Shown here piece after piece: positions 33,451 to 43,230 of a stretch of DNA of 64,000 nucleotides. The notes below the pieces were generated by a model. That model worked only from the letters and a program-made list of their open reading frames with translations. It was not told where the DNA came from and did no database searches. How positions within the stretch are numbered: the first letter of the stretch is position 1; every line of letters begins with the position of its first letter. Position numbers and translations under genes: made by a program. This DNA is from Robinsoniella peoriensis. GTDB lineage: Bacteria; Bacillota; Clostridia; Lachnospirales; Lachnospiraceae. The stretch lies in assembly GCF_042680125.1 (NCBI RefSeq), contig NZ_JBHTNY010000004.1; one strand, 5' to 3'.

Positions 33451-36400
33451 ATGAATATAAGATTTAAACATATTATCATTAAGGATAAAAAGAGCAGATT
33501 AAATGTTTCTCGGATAATCCAATTTGTAATGTGCATTATCATACTAGGAACTATATTATATAGAATTCAAGACTACGATCAAATTATATATGTAAAAGAA
33601 GAGGCAAGAATATGGGGGGGGATGTTTTCTTTTTTTGACAATAATTGGTCTGATATTTCTGCAAATCCATCCCTTTTTTCTTTTGGATATAGTTTGATTT
33701 TGTTGCCTTTGAATGCAATATTTAGGGAACCTGCCAGTATGTATAAAGCAGCAATCATTTTAAATGCAGTATTACTATGTTGTACTTTTTTAATATCCGT
33801 CAGAGTTTCCTATCGTTTATTTCCAGATATTAGTCATATTAAAATTCTATTTATCTGTTTTTTGCTTATTCTTTATCCAGGATATTCAATTGTGCGATCG
33901 TTATCAGTTCCAGATATATTGCTGTTATTTCTTTTCTGGGTAATCATATGGCTGTATATATCTATAATGGATCGTGTAACTAATTATAAGATTATTTTGT
34001 TGGGTGTAACAGCTATTCTTTCAGTAGCTATAAAAAGTTCTTTTATTACTTTGATAATTGGTATAGGACTGGCTATTATAATTTTATATAAGAATAAGGT
34101 GATTAATGAAAGGCAGAGTGCTTTGCTGGGATTTGAACTTATATTAGGAATTGTAATTATAAGCCTAATAGAGAAATACTGGTTGAAGTTAATTGGTTAT
34201 GATGATAATTGGCTTATTGATAATAGTTTACTGGTATTAATAAATGGCATGGTAAAAGGATGGAATGATTTTGGCGTCGTGGGATTTCTTCAGCAGTTAT
34301 TAGCTAAATTATATGCATTAGGAATAAGTTCTTTTTTGTTTATTATGCCAGGGATCTTTTGTGTATATAAAAAAATAATAGCTGATAAACAAACAGATGA
34401 TAAGAATAACTTGATTGTTGTGTTTTTAGGCTTTGTATTTATCAGTATGCTATATTTTTCTTGTTCATATGATCTTTCAAATAATACTATTGATTCTTTA
34501 GTTAATATTAGAGATCTTCAGGTTATTTCCGGACCTATTATATTATATGGTATATTAAAGGTATTGGATAACAAAAGCTGGTTGAAAGAGATGATTATAT
34601 ATTCTATGATCTTTATTGTAAGTACATTTACGCTTGCCAGTATAATGAAAACAGTTGGGAATATGTCAGTAGATGAATATAATTGTGGTATATTATCCTT
34701 GTTTTATCATAAAGATGTAAGCTTTTCAAGTGCATTGTTTCCAGGTGCTATTATGGCAATTATTATTGCATATATAAGTTTATATCTATATAAACAAAAT
34801 TATACTATTATTTTATTGAGGAAGTTAAGCTGTTTTTTGTCCGTACTCTTAATTGCCGTGGTTTGCATTGTCATAACCAATTACTTGGATACTACTTTGA
34901 TTTTAGACAGAATTAGTGAAGATAAAAAGGATAGTATGCAGATTGCAGAGTTATTGAAGTATAATCCTTATGATGGTAATATTTATTATATTAAAAGCGA
35001 ACATGAGCAAGAGGACAAGATTTCAAGCTTGCAATTTTTATTACCAGATAGAAAAATAAATATTATTGATCCATATAGTAACGATGAAGATGACTCTGCT
35101 ATGAAAAATTATGAAGAATATAGAAAAGATAAAAAAAATAAAAAAATTATGTATCTGATAACTTCTGGAAAGTCCACTAAGATTACAAAGTTCTCGGATG
35201 AATTTACAGTTTTGGAGAAAAATGCATCGTTTGCTTTACTTACTCAAAAGGGGAATGGAGTGGCTGAAGGAATTACTCCTTTTTATAAGGTAAGAGAATA
35301 CATTCCAGACAATAAAAATATAGAGAATGATAATTCGAATACTATTCAAGATGAAGAGGTAAGCGAAAATAATATTTTATTATCAAATGGTACCTATCTG
35401 TGCAATGTTCGTATTTCTGCAGAGAGTAAATCTGATGATCAGGTAGGGTATGTAGAAGTTTTGGATGGAGATGATGTTTTGAATAGAGCATTTTTTGATC
35501 TAAATGAATTAGGAAATGAAGGAGAATTTGATGTATTGATTAGAGTATCAAGCGCTTCTGATAGAAAAAATGTACACTTTAGAATTTCAGATAATTTGTC
35601 AAATAATCTATCGATAAATCAGATTGATATTCAAAAGACATCACCTTATTATACTGTAGGTTTGGATTCTTATGACAATCTCCATTCTATTCTGGATCAG
35701 ATAAAAAAAATCGATGATGAGTGTCATGATAAAGGTATAATTAGTTTTGTATATGATGGTAGTATTGGTGATAATAATAATTTATTAGATCATGTTAAAG
35801 AAAGTTTGCCCAATTATCAGGTAAAAAAGGTAGATTTAGAAGAAATTAATAACGATAATTCTCAATATTTTTTGTTTTTTGCAAAAGGGAAAAATTATAG
35901 CTCATACATGGATGAGTTGTCAATTATAGCACGAAATGATGATTATATTTTAATGTGTAAGAATGATAATAAAAGAATTGAATACATTAAAGATAAAAAT
36001 GGTTTTGTGATATCACAGGGGAGAGTAATGGATATTAGAGGTTTTTTAACCCAGCAAAAAAATGGTTATGATTATCAAAAACCGATAGAAATTCCCAGTG
36101 GAAATTATAATTATATATTTGAGGTAAATGTTAATGGCCAGCAATTGCCTGATGAAGCTATAGGGGATATTATATTAAAAAGCAAAGATACAATCGTTGT
36201 GGAAAAAACCATATACGGTAGAGATATTACCAATGAAGAGTCTAAAATGAGGTTTCAGGTACCTATTGCTGCTAGATCAAAATTAGCCAATGTTACTTAT
36301 GAATTTACGACTGTAGGTACAAGTGATTTGCAAGTGCAACCAGTTGGTCTTGAATTGGAATCTACAAGACTTATGATAGGGACAGAAGAGAAAGATGGTT

Positions 36401-37212
36401 TGAAGCAAATGGTTAATTTACTGTCTGATGTCTCCCAAAAAAGTATTATACCAATAAATCTTTACTATGTTGCAACGAATAGGGAAATAGATAATAATAT
36501 GCTATCAACAGAATATTTGCAAAGTGAGTTGAAAGGTGTTAAAATAGATAGCAAAACTCAAAATGAAGTTTTGGATCTTACAGAAGATGTATTTTTACTA
36601 AAATACAATTTTAATGGCAGTAACCTGGGTATGGCTAAAAAGTATACAATTGTCGCTCAAGAAGGAGCATATACTTTATGGGCATCAAGTCATGGTAAAT
36701 TGTTATATGACGCTATTGAGGCCGGAGGTAAAATGCTATCAAACGGTGGGAAAGTACATGTAAGCTGTTTTAGTAATACAGATTTATCAGCAGATAATAA
36801 AAATACAATCGAGAATCTAAAAAAAGGTACTTATGAATTATATCTGAATCTGACTAAAGGTGATTTAGAGAAAGAAGCAAATGTAGTAATTCAATTTAAA
36901 CAGATTAAGTCTGATTCTGAAATAAAAAAAGAAGTTGATGAGAAGATACAAGATATGATTGATGCAGGCGAGGTGGATGAGACTGCATTTAAGGATAAAC
37001 ACTTAAGGAAAGATGTTAAAGAGACAATTAGCAGTGAAGAAGTATTAAAAACATATAATGTAAAGGACTCTTTATTTAAGGATGTTTATTCAGTTAATGA
37101 AGCTGTCTCAATCATATTGGAGAAAAATATAAGTAAATTAAGCGTTGAAGTACTAAATCTAGGAGATAGCAATTTTACTGCAGAATTACAGTGGGTAGAG
37201 AGAAAAAATTAG
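33451..37212 (+). CDS. Giant GT-C-like membrane protein with repeated extracytoplasmic modules
   Basis: 1253 residues. About residues 18-480 hold roughly 12-13 membrane helices. After TM1 comes VKEEARIWGG, which aligns with INDEFGYWG of the 590-residue protein at 41392, so the acidic pair of the GT-C first loop is kept as EE. The next segment (FGYSLILLPL, then MYKAAIILNAVLL) also matches that protein. The remaining ~770 residues are outside the membrane. I see at least three related modules there (about 495-600, 735-840, 980-1095), each with a helical start, a YYI/FVY/YYV strand, a leucine-rich segment and an ending like YTLWASSHGK. Between them are beta-rich, CBM-like stretches opening with LSNGTY or PSGNYNY. 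Function beyond a GT-C-type role is unknown. Confidence 0.6.
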   Translation: MNIRFKHIIIKDKKSRLNVSRIIQFVMCIIILGTILYRIQDYDQIIYVKEEARIWGGMFSFFDNNWSDISANPSLFSFGYSLILLPLNAIFREPASMYKAAIILNAVLLCCTFLISVRVSYRLFPDISHIKILFICFLLILYPGYSIVRSLSVPDILLLFLFWVIIWLYISIMDRVTNYKIILLGVTAILSVAIKSSFITLIIGIGLAIIILYKNKVINERQSALLGFELILGIVIISLIEKYWLKLIGYDDNWLIDNSLLVLINGMVKGWNDFGVVGFLQQLLAKLYALGISSFLFIMPGIFCVYKKIIADKQTDDKNNLIVVFLGFVFISMLYFSCSYDLSNNTIDSLVNIRDLQVISGPIILYGILKVLDNKSWLKEMIIYSMIFIVSTFTLASIMKTVGNMSVDEYNCGILSLFYHKDVSFSSALFPGAIMAIIIAYISLYLYKQNYTIILLRKLSCFLSVLLIAVVCIVITNYLDTTLILDRISEDKKDSMQIAELLKYNPYDGNIYYIKSEHEQEDKISSLQFLLPDRKINIIDPYSNDEDDSAMKNYEEYRKDKKNKKIMYLITSGKSTKITKFSDEFTVLEKNASFALLTQKGNGVAEGITPFYKVREYIPDNKNIENDNSNTIQDEEVSENNILLSNGTYLCNVRISAESKSDDQVGYVEVLDGDDVLNRAFFDLNELGNEGEFDVLIRVSSASDRKNVHFRISDNLSNNLSINQIDIQKTSPYYTVGLDSYDNLHSILDQIKKIDDECHDKGIISFVYDGSIGDNNNLLDHVKESLPNYQVKKVDLEEINNDNSQYFLFFAKGKNYSSYMDELSIIARNDDYILMCKNDNKRIEYIKDKNGFVISQGRVMDIRGFLTQQKNGYDYQKPIEIPSGNYNYIFEVNVNGQQLPDEAIGDIILKSKDTIVVEKTIYGRDITNEESKMRFQVPIAARSKLANVTYEFTTVGTSDLQVQPVGLELESTRLMIGTEEKDGLKQMVNLLSDVSQKSIIPINLYYVATNREIDNNMLSTEYLQSELKGVKIDSKTQNEVLDLTEDVFLLKYNFNGSNLGMAKKYTIVAQEGAYTLWASSHGKLLYDAIEAGGKMLSNGGKVHVSCFSNTDLSADNKNTIENLKKGTYELYLNLTKGDLEKEANVVIQFKQIKSDSEIKKEVDEKIQDMIDAGEVDETAFKDKHLRKDVKETISSEEVLKTYNVKDSLFKDVYSVNEAVSIILEKNISKLSVEVLNLGDSNFTAELQWVERKN

Positions 37213-37221
37213 GGTGATTGT

Positions 37222-38388
37222 ATGAAAAAAAAATTATTAGTTACTGGGACAACTTTTCCCAGATGGAAGAACGATACAGAACCACGTTTTGTTTTAGATT
37301 TATCAAAGGCATTATTGAAATATTATGATGTTACAGTGCTGGTTCCAGCCACTGAAGGAGCTAAAAACAAAGAGCTATTGGAAGGAGTTAATGTAATTCG
37401 TTATCATTATTTTCCTATTCATAAACTAGAAACTTTATGTTATCCAGGTGCTATTGTACCTAGAATAAAAGAAAAAAAGGTCAGAATTTTACTGGTACCA
37501 TTTTTGTTTATAGGATTATTCATTAAGTTGAGTAAAATGTTGCGGGAATATGATATAGTGCATGCTCATTGGGTTATTCCTCAGGGTATAATACAAAGCT
37601 TCTTTAGAAAACCTTTTATTATAACCGGACATGGCGGAGATATTATGTCTATGAATCATGGGATTATTAAAAAATTAAAGACTAGAGCGTTAAAGAGAGC
37701 ATCTTATGTCACAACCGTTTCAGAAGAATTAAAAAGTAAAGCGGAAAGTATTACAAATTTGGGAAACATAGAGGTGATTTCTATGGGATGTAATACTGAG
37801 AAGTTTGGTAAAAAATATGCCATTAAAAATTATTTTAATCAAAATGATAAAAAAGTATTACTATTTGTTGGAAGACTTGCAGAGAAAAAGGGAATCAAAT
37901 ATTTGATAGATGCTATGAATGAAATTGATGCGTTATTATTTATTGTGGGAGAAGGACCGCTTAGAGGAATACTTCAAAAGCAGGCTGAACCAATAGATAA
38001 CAAGATTAGGTTTTTAGGAGCTAAAACACACGAAGAACTAAAAGTATTATATGCCTCGGCAGATATTTTTGTTGCTCCCTCTATAACGGCAAAAGATGGC
38101 GATACGGAAGGTGTTCCAACCGTATTAATGGAAGCGATGGCATCAGGTCTTCCATGTGTAGCTAGTGATTCTGGTGGAATATCCAGTTTGATATCAAACG
38201 GAGAAGAAGGTTTCTTGGTCGAAGAGAAAAATGTAAACCAATTGGTCGATCGTTTAGGTATATTAGTTCAAGATGACAATTTGAGAATCAAGTTATCTGA
38301 AAAAGCAAGATTAAAAGCAGAGCAGTATGATTATAAAAATATAGCAGAGAAATACGCAGCAGTACTGAAAAAGGCGCTAAAAAATTAG
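37222..38388 (+). CDS. Glycosyltransferase family 4
   Basis: A 388-residue GT-B enzyme: FPRWKNDTEPRFVLDLSKAL at the N-terminal acceptor domain, AHWVIPQG about 115-122 and ITGHGGD about 133-139. The donor domain has LFVGRLAEKKGIKYLIDAM about 214-232, IVGEGPLRG about 241-249 and PTVLMEAMASGLPCVASDSG about 294-313 with the EAM glutamate of retaining GT4 enzymes. It transfers a sugar from a nucleotide donor in the cytoplasm. AGGGTGA precedes the start, 10 bases after the giant membrane protein. Confidence 0.9.
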   Translation: MKKKLLVTGTTFPRWKNDTEPRFVLDLSKALLKYYDVTVLVPATEGAKNKELLEGVNVIRYHYFPIHKLETLCYPGAIVPRIKEKKVRILLVPFLFIGLFIKLSKMLREYDIVHAHWVIPQGIIQSFFRKPFIITGHGGDIMSMNHGIIKKLKTRALKRASYVTTVSEELKSKAESITNLGNIEVISMGCNTEKFGKKYAIKNYFNQNDKKVLLFVGRLAEKKGIKYLIDAMNEIDALLFIVGEGPLRGILQKQAEPIDNKIRFLGAKTHEELKVLYASADIFVAPSITAKDGDTEGVPTVLMEAMASGLPCVASDSGGISSLISNGEEGFLVEEKNVNQLVDRLGILVQDDNLRIKLSEKARLKAEQYDYKNIAEKYAAVLKKALKN

Positions 38389-38435
38389 CGTATAGTGCAG
38401 AGGTATGTCGATATAATTATCAAGGAGGAAAAATT

Positions 38436-38855
38436 ATGCAGGTAATAAAGTATGCATTTCAACAGCATGGAGATGAACGTGGACAATTAGTAGCATTGGA
38501 GGAACATAAAGATATACCTTTTGAAATCAAAAGGGTCTATTATATGTATGATACGGGAATAGATGTACATCGGGGTTTCCATGCACATAAGTCTTTAGAA
38601 CAAATTATGATCTGTATCCATGGATCATGTAAGGTGCTGTTAGATAATGGTGAAGAGAAAAAAGTGGTATTTCTTGAGAAACCATATGAAGGGCTTTATA
38701 TTGCTAACAATATGTGGAGAGAAATGTATGATTTTTCTGAGGATGCAGTTCTACTAGTTTTAGCTTCTGATTATTATGATGAAAGAGATTATATAAGAAA
38801 TTATGATGAATTTTTAAAAACCATTGCTGAATATACCAAAGGAGCGGATAAATAA
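38436..38855 (+). CDS. dTDP-6-deoxy-hex-4-ulose 3,4-ketoisomerase (FdtA/QdtA/WxcM-type cupin)
   Basis: 139 residues, a single small cupin. DERGQLVALEEHKDIPFEIK lies at 13-32, RGFHAHKSLEQ with His49 and His51 at 46-56, and NMWREMYDFSEDAVLLVLAS in the second half. These match the FdtA/QdtA family, which converts dTDP-4-keto-6-deoxyglucose to a 3-keto sugar ready for transamination. The neighbouring PLP aminotransferase is separated by no bases, making the usual FdtA-FdtB pair. FdtA (fucose type) and QdtA (quinovose type) cannot be separated reliably here. The dTDP-glucose precursors must come from genes outside the window. A strong AAGGAGG lies upstream. Confidence 0.88.
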   Translation: MQVIKYAFQQHGDERGQLVALEEHKDIPFEIKRVYYMYDTGIDVHRGFHAHKSLEQIMICIHGSCKVLLDNGEEKKVVFLEKPYEGLYIANNMWREMYDFSEDAVLLVLASDYYDERDYIRNYDEFLKTIAEYTKGADK

Positions 38856-39953
38856 ATGAATGTACCATTTGTATCTTTTGAACCGATGCATAAAGAATTA
38901 AATACAGAAATATCAGATAAATTATTAGAAGTATTTCATAAGAATTATTTTGTTGGAGGTAATGAAATACAGGAATTTGAGAAAGAGTTTGCAGATTACT
39001 GCGGAGTAGAATATTGTGTTGGTTGTGGAAATGGTTTGGACGCACTATATTTGATATTAAGAGCTTATGGCATAGGAGCGGGAGATGAAGTTATTGTACC
39101 ATCAAATACTTTTATTGCAACAGCTCTGGCGGTATCTTACACAGGTGCAACACCGGTATTTGTTGAGCCAAATATTGAGAATTATAATATAGACTCATCT
39201 AAAATAGAAGCAAAAGTAACATCGAATACAAAAGCGATAATTGCTGTTCATCTGTACGGCTGCCCTGCGGATATGGATGAGATAATGAAAATTGCTGCAG
39301 AGTATGATCTTAAAGTAATTGAAGATAGTGCACAGGCACATGGGGCACGTTATAAGGGAAAACGTACCGGAAGTCTAGGGGATGCAGCGGGCTTTAGTTT
39401 TTATCCAGGAAAAAACTTGGGAGCCTTGGGAGATGCAGGAGCTGTAGTCACAAATGATAAAGCTTTAGCAGAAAAAGTAAGAGCATTGGGGAATTATGGT
39501 TCGCTTGAAAAATATCATCATATTTATCAGGGAAGTAATACACGGTTAGATGAAATTCAGGCAGGTATTTTGAGAATTAAATTAAAAAGATTGGACGAGT
39601 GGAATAGATTTAGAATAGAGTTGGCATCAAAATATAAGAATGGTATCCAAAACGAGCATTTAGTATTACCAAATGAGAATCTGGATCGAGATCATGTATA
39701 CCACTTATTTGTTTTGCGTACTGACAGAAGAAATGATTTAGAGATGTATCTGAATAGTAAGGGGATAGCAACAACGATTCATTATCCAATTCCGATTCAT
39801 TTACAGGAGGCATATAAAAGTCTGAATATAAAAAAGGGAAGTTTACCAATAGCAGAGCAAATTTCAGAAACAGTTATCAGTATCCCTATGTATTATGGGA
39901 TGGAAGAAGAACGCATTCAATATATCATAGATTCTTTGAATACATTCCAATAG
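38856..39953 (+). CDS. dTDP-3-amino-3,6-dideoxyhexose transaminase (FdtB/QdtB-like, DegT family)
   Basis: 365 residues, the usual size of DegT/DnrJ/EryC1/StrS aminotransferases. GNGLDALYLILRA about 58-70 binds the phosphate, VIEDSAQAHGA about 154-164 holds the PLP-ring Asp, FYPGKNLGALGDAG has Lys186 as the Schiff-base lysine, and RLDEIQAGIL about 227-236 completes the set. With the ketoisomerase whose stop codon it abuts, it would give dTDP-3-amino-3,6-dideoxy-glucose or -galactose. An acetyltransferase (32775 or 43231) or the formyltransferase at 58140 could modify the amine. Confidence 0.9.
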   Translation: MNVPFVSFEPMHKELNTEISDKLLEVFHKNYFVGGNEIQEFEKEFADYCGVEYCVGCGNGLDALYLILRAYGIGAGDEVIVPSNTFIATALAVSYTGATPVFVEPNIENYNIDSSKIEAKVTSNTKAIIAVHLYGCPADMDEIMKIAAEYDLKVIEDSAQAHGARYKGKRTGSLGDAAGFSFYPGKNLGALGDAGAVVTNDKALAEKVRALGNYGSLEKYHHIYQGSNTRLDEIQAGILRIKLKRLDEWNRFRIELASKYKNGIQNEHLVLPNENLDRDHVYHLFVLRTDRRNDLEMYLNSKGIATTIHYPIPIHLQEAYKSLNIKKGSLPIAEQISETVISIPMYYGMEEERIQYIIDSLNTFQ

Positions 39954-39960
39954 GTGTGAT

Positions 39961-41376
39961 ATGAACAGACTTAAATTATTTTTAGAAAATTTTTTGATAT
40001 ATGGCTTAGGTAGTGTACTAAGTAAGGCAGTACCTTTATTAATGTTGCCTATAATAACTAGACTAATGCCGGACACATTTTATTTTGGGTTAAACGATAT
40101 GTCATCTGTGGTAATATCATTTGGCTCTGCCTTAGCAATAATGGGCATGTATGATGCGATGTTTCGGATGTTTTTTGATAAAGATGATAAAGAATATCAA
40201 AAAGCAATATGTTCAAGTGCATTTGGATTTACCATTATAACATCAGTTATTATCTTTGGGATATTAATTATGTTTCGCAAACAATTTGCAGATTTATTTT
40301 TTGATTCTCCCCAGTATATGAATCTGCTTTTTTTATCTGCTATCAGTATATTGATTGGATCTACAAATACGATTGTTTCTGCACCAACAAGGATGAATAA
40401 TCAAAGAAAACGTTTCTTAATAATTAATACGATAAGTCCGATTATTTCTTATAGCATATCTATTCCTTTGTTAATAAATAAGATGTATCTTATTGCGTTG
40501 CCACTGGCTGGTGTAATATCGGCTTGTTTTACAGAAATTATTTTTGCTGTATTAAATAGAAAGTGGTTCAGTTTTAAAAGCATAAAATTTAAATACATTA
40601 AACAAATGTTAGTAATAGCGTTACCATTAGTTCCTAATTTTCTAATATATTGGATATTTAATTCAAGTGATCGTCTGATGATAACCAAAATTATAGGTGC
40701 TGATTATACAGGTATTTATGCAATAGGTGGAAAGATAGGACAGATTAGTCAACTTATATATACTGCTTTTGCTGGAGGTTGGCAATATTTTGCCTTTTCT
40801 ACTATGAAAGATAATGATCAAGTCGAATTAACATCAAAAATATTTGAATATTTGGGTATAATTACTTTTTCTTGTAGTATTATTATGGCTGTATTTAGTG
40901 AACTTGGTTTTAAGATTATTTTCACGGGTTCGTATGTGGAAGGAGCTATAGTGGCGCCATACTTATTTGCGGCACCTTTATTATTGATGTTATTTCAGAT
41001 TGCTTGTAATCAATTTCTTATTATTAAAAAGACTTGGCCGAATATGTTTATTTTATTGGGTGGAGCATTACTGAATGTTATTATTAATGCTGTACTTATA
41101 CCTACAATAGGAATAGAAGGTGCGGCTATAGGTACATTAGTTGGTTACGTGGTATCAGTGGTTGTTTGTATTATTGTATTAACGAAAATGGAATTGATTA
41201 GTATTTCAAACAAATTTTTTACATGTACAATGATAGTGGTTATTTATAGTGTGTTATGGAGACTAGTTTTTAAAAATAGCGTTTTAATAAGTGGTACTTT
41301 AGCAATTAGCGTAATTGGTATCATGATTTATTTATACCGTAATGAATTGAAATTTCTATTTAAAAAGAAAAAGTAA
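39961..41376 (+). CDS. Polysaccharide flippase (Wzx-like), second copy
   Basis: A 471-residue membrane protein with about 14 helices. It opens with NFLIYGLGSVLSKAVPLLML followed by PIITRLMP, a common N terminus of MVF/Wzx flippases of O-antigen and capsule loci. YWIFNSSDRLMI near residue 222 is a further family motif. It lies in the AT-rich cassette among the dTDP-amino-sugar genes, so it probably exports the repeat unit built by the cassette, whereas the flippase at 3833 belongs to the more GC-rich part. AGGTG precedes the start by a few bases. Confidence 0.87.
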   Translation: MNRLKLFLENFLIYGLGSVLSKAVPLLMLPIITRLMPDTFYFGLNDMSSVVISFGSALAIMGMYDAMFRMFFDKDDKEYQKAICSSAFGFTIITSVIIFGILIMFRKQFADLFFDSPQYMNLLFLSAISILIGSTNTIVSAPTRMNNQRKRFLIINTISPIISYSISIPLLINKMYLIALPLAGVISACFTEIIFAVLNRKWFSFKSIKFKYIKQMLVIALPLVPNFLIYWIFNSSDRLMITKIIGADYTGIYAIGGKIGQISQLIYTAFAGGWQYFAFSTMKDNDQVELTSKIFEYLGIITFSCSIIMAVFSELGFKIIFTGSYVEGAIVAPYLFAAPLLLMLFQIACNQFLIIKKTWPNMFILLGGALLNVIINAVLIPTIGIEGAAIGTLVGYVVSVVVCIIVLTKMELISISNKFFTCTMIVVIYSVLWRLVFKNSVLISGTLAISVIGIMIYLYRNELKFLFKKKK

Positions 41377-41391
41377 TATTGAAGGAGATTT

Positions 41392-43164
41392 ATGCAAAGT
41401 TTTTGTAATATTAATAAAATCAAATCAAATCATATTATATTGTCCGGGTTATGTTTATTTTTATTATTCTTTTTTTTAAAAGATATCGCTAAATTAAATG
41501 GAATAGTAGTTATAAATGATGAATTTGGATATTGGGGTATAGCTTCACATATAGCTGGTCATACTTGGTCTGGACTTTTGCCGACCGCACCATATTATGC
41601 ATTTGGTTATAGTTTGCTACTGGTTCCTTTATATTGGCTGAATATAACACCTACGGCTATGTATCATATTGCAATAATATTTAATGCGCTGTTTATTCTT
41701 GCCAGTTATATCATTTCAATTTGCTGTATGAAAAAACTGTATCCTCAAATCTCTGAGCTGAAGTCTTATTTTATTTGCTTTGCAATAACGTTTTATACCA
41801 ATAATATTATTCAAGCTCAAGTTGCGTGGTCTGAGACATTATTATATTTGCTAGTGTGGCTACTTTTCTATATTTTTATTTTAAACGTAGAAAAAGCAAA
41901 ATTATGGAATTATGCAACGGGAATATTAGTTGCTGTTTATATGTATTTTGTTCACCAAAGAATGATTGGGGTAGTATTGGTGTATTTGGTATTAATTATA
42001 TTTAATAGTTTAAGTAAAAAAGTAAATAAAAAAGTACTGTTAAGTTCATTTGTTATATTTGCAACTTTATTTATTTTTGGAAATATAGTTAAAACCAATA
42101 TTATAGCTAATGTTTTTACGAATCCTGAATTAGCATCTATGAATGATTTTGGGGGGCAGGCAGGTAAATTACATTCTATTTTATTTACAAAGAATGGGTT
42201 TTTAAACTTTTTACAAAGTATTGCAGGAAAATTTTACTACATTGGAGTTTCCACTTTACTCATTGGCTTAGGAGGTTTATGGGTACTAGGTGGAGATGTG
42301 CTATTACTTATAATTAATTTATTTAAGACAAAATTTAAGAAATTTAATAATAATCAATTAGTTTCTTTATTTGCATTTTTGGCTTTTCTTTCTCTCTTTG
42401 TAATTGATGCAATTTCAATGTATAATAATGCAGGAAGATTGGATGTATTAGTCTATGGAAGATATATGGAGCCTGCTTTTGGTTTAATAATATTCTATGG
42501 TTTGACAGATTTGATTGTAAGTCAAAAGTCGAAAAGATTTGTCATACCTCAGATTCTTATTTTGTTGATTTTATCTTTTGTTGTAAATACAGGATTTATA
42601 GAGGCAAATTCAAAAATATTTAATGGGTTTTGTTCATCGACTATTTATTTTTTCTTTAAATATGCATCTGATGTACCAAATCTTTCTTTTTATATTACTT
42701 TGCTTTTATTATTGCCGGGTTGCATTATATGGATTATAAATACAGGAAAAAATAAAAATGCAATTTATAATTTTCTGATTACTTTCTTACTTGTAATAGT
42801 TTCCTGGGGGTGGTTATCCAGTTTTTCAGGTGCTCTTTATCAACAAGAAGAGGCACAAAATAATATTGGTCGAATTATTGAACTAATAAAAAGCAATCAA
42901 AAGGATGATTATAAAATCGCTTATATAAAGGATTCTAATGATGAGGCTTCCAGTTCAGGTGATATTAATATAAAATATTTACAATTTTATTTTCCTGGTA
43001 ACACCATAGAAATTATAAATGAAAAAGAAGTAATTGATTATAAAGATAGAAGTGATCTTTTTTTAGTAATGGATAATAACTCAAAAGTTTTTGATAAGCT
43101 GGCAACAAAATATGAAATTATTGGAAATACAAATGTTTTTACTCTTTTTTTTGACAGCAAATAA
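41392..43164 (+). CDS. GT-C-like polytopic membrane protein (GT39/ArnT-related)
   Basis: 590 residues with about 12 membrane helices up to residue ~490 and a soluble ~95-residue C-terminal domain. After TM1 stands VINDEFGYWGIA; the DE pair in the first extracytoplasmic loop is the hallmark of GT-C transferases using polyprenyl-linked sugars. Further similarity to the 1253-residue protein at 33451 runs through FGYSLLLVPL and MYHIAIIFNALF, and its C-terminal domain (IGRIIELIKSNQK ... YLQFYFPGNTIEII) looks like a single copy of the module repeated there. GAAGGAG is at ideal distance. It could be a polymerase or a side-branch transferase. Confidence 0.65.
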   Translation: MQSFCNINKIKSNHIILSGLCLFLLFFFLKDIAKLNGIVVINDEFGYWGIASHIAGHTWSGLLPTAPYYAFGYSLLLVPLYWLNITPTAMYHIAIIFNALFILASYIISICCMKKLYPQISELKSYFICFAITFYTNNIIQAQVAWSETLLYLLVWLLFYIFILNVEKAKLWNYATGILVAVYMYFVHQRMIGVVLVYLVLIIFNSLSKKVNKKVLLSSFVIFATLFIFGNIVKTNIIANVFTNPELASMNDFGGQAGKLHSILFTKNGFLNFLQSIAGKFYYIGVSTLLIGLGGLWVLGGDVLLLIINLFKTKFKKFNNNQLVSLFAFLAFLSLFVIDAISMYNNAGRLDVLVYGRYMEPAFGLIIFYGLTDLIVSQKSKRFVIPQILILLILSFVVNTGFIEANSKIFNGFCSSTIYFFFKYASDVPNLSFYITLLLLLPGCIIWIINTGKNKNAIYNFLITFLLVIVSWGWLSSFSGALYQQEEAQNNIGRIIELIKSNQKDDYKIAYIKDSNDEASSSGDINIKYLQFYFPGNTIEIINEKEVIDYKDRSDLFLVMDNNSKVFDKLATKYEIIGNTNVFTLFFDSK

Positions 43165-43230
43165 ACCCATTTAATAGAGTTTTTATATCTAATAATTGAT
43201 TGATTTTATATTGAATATGGAGATTTATGT

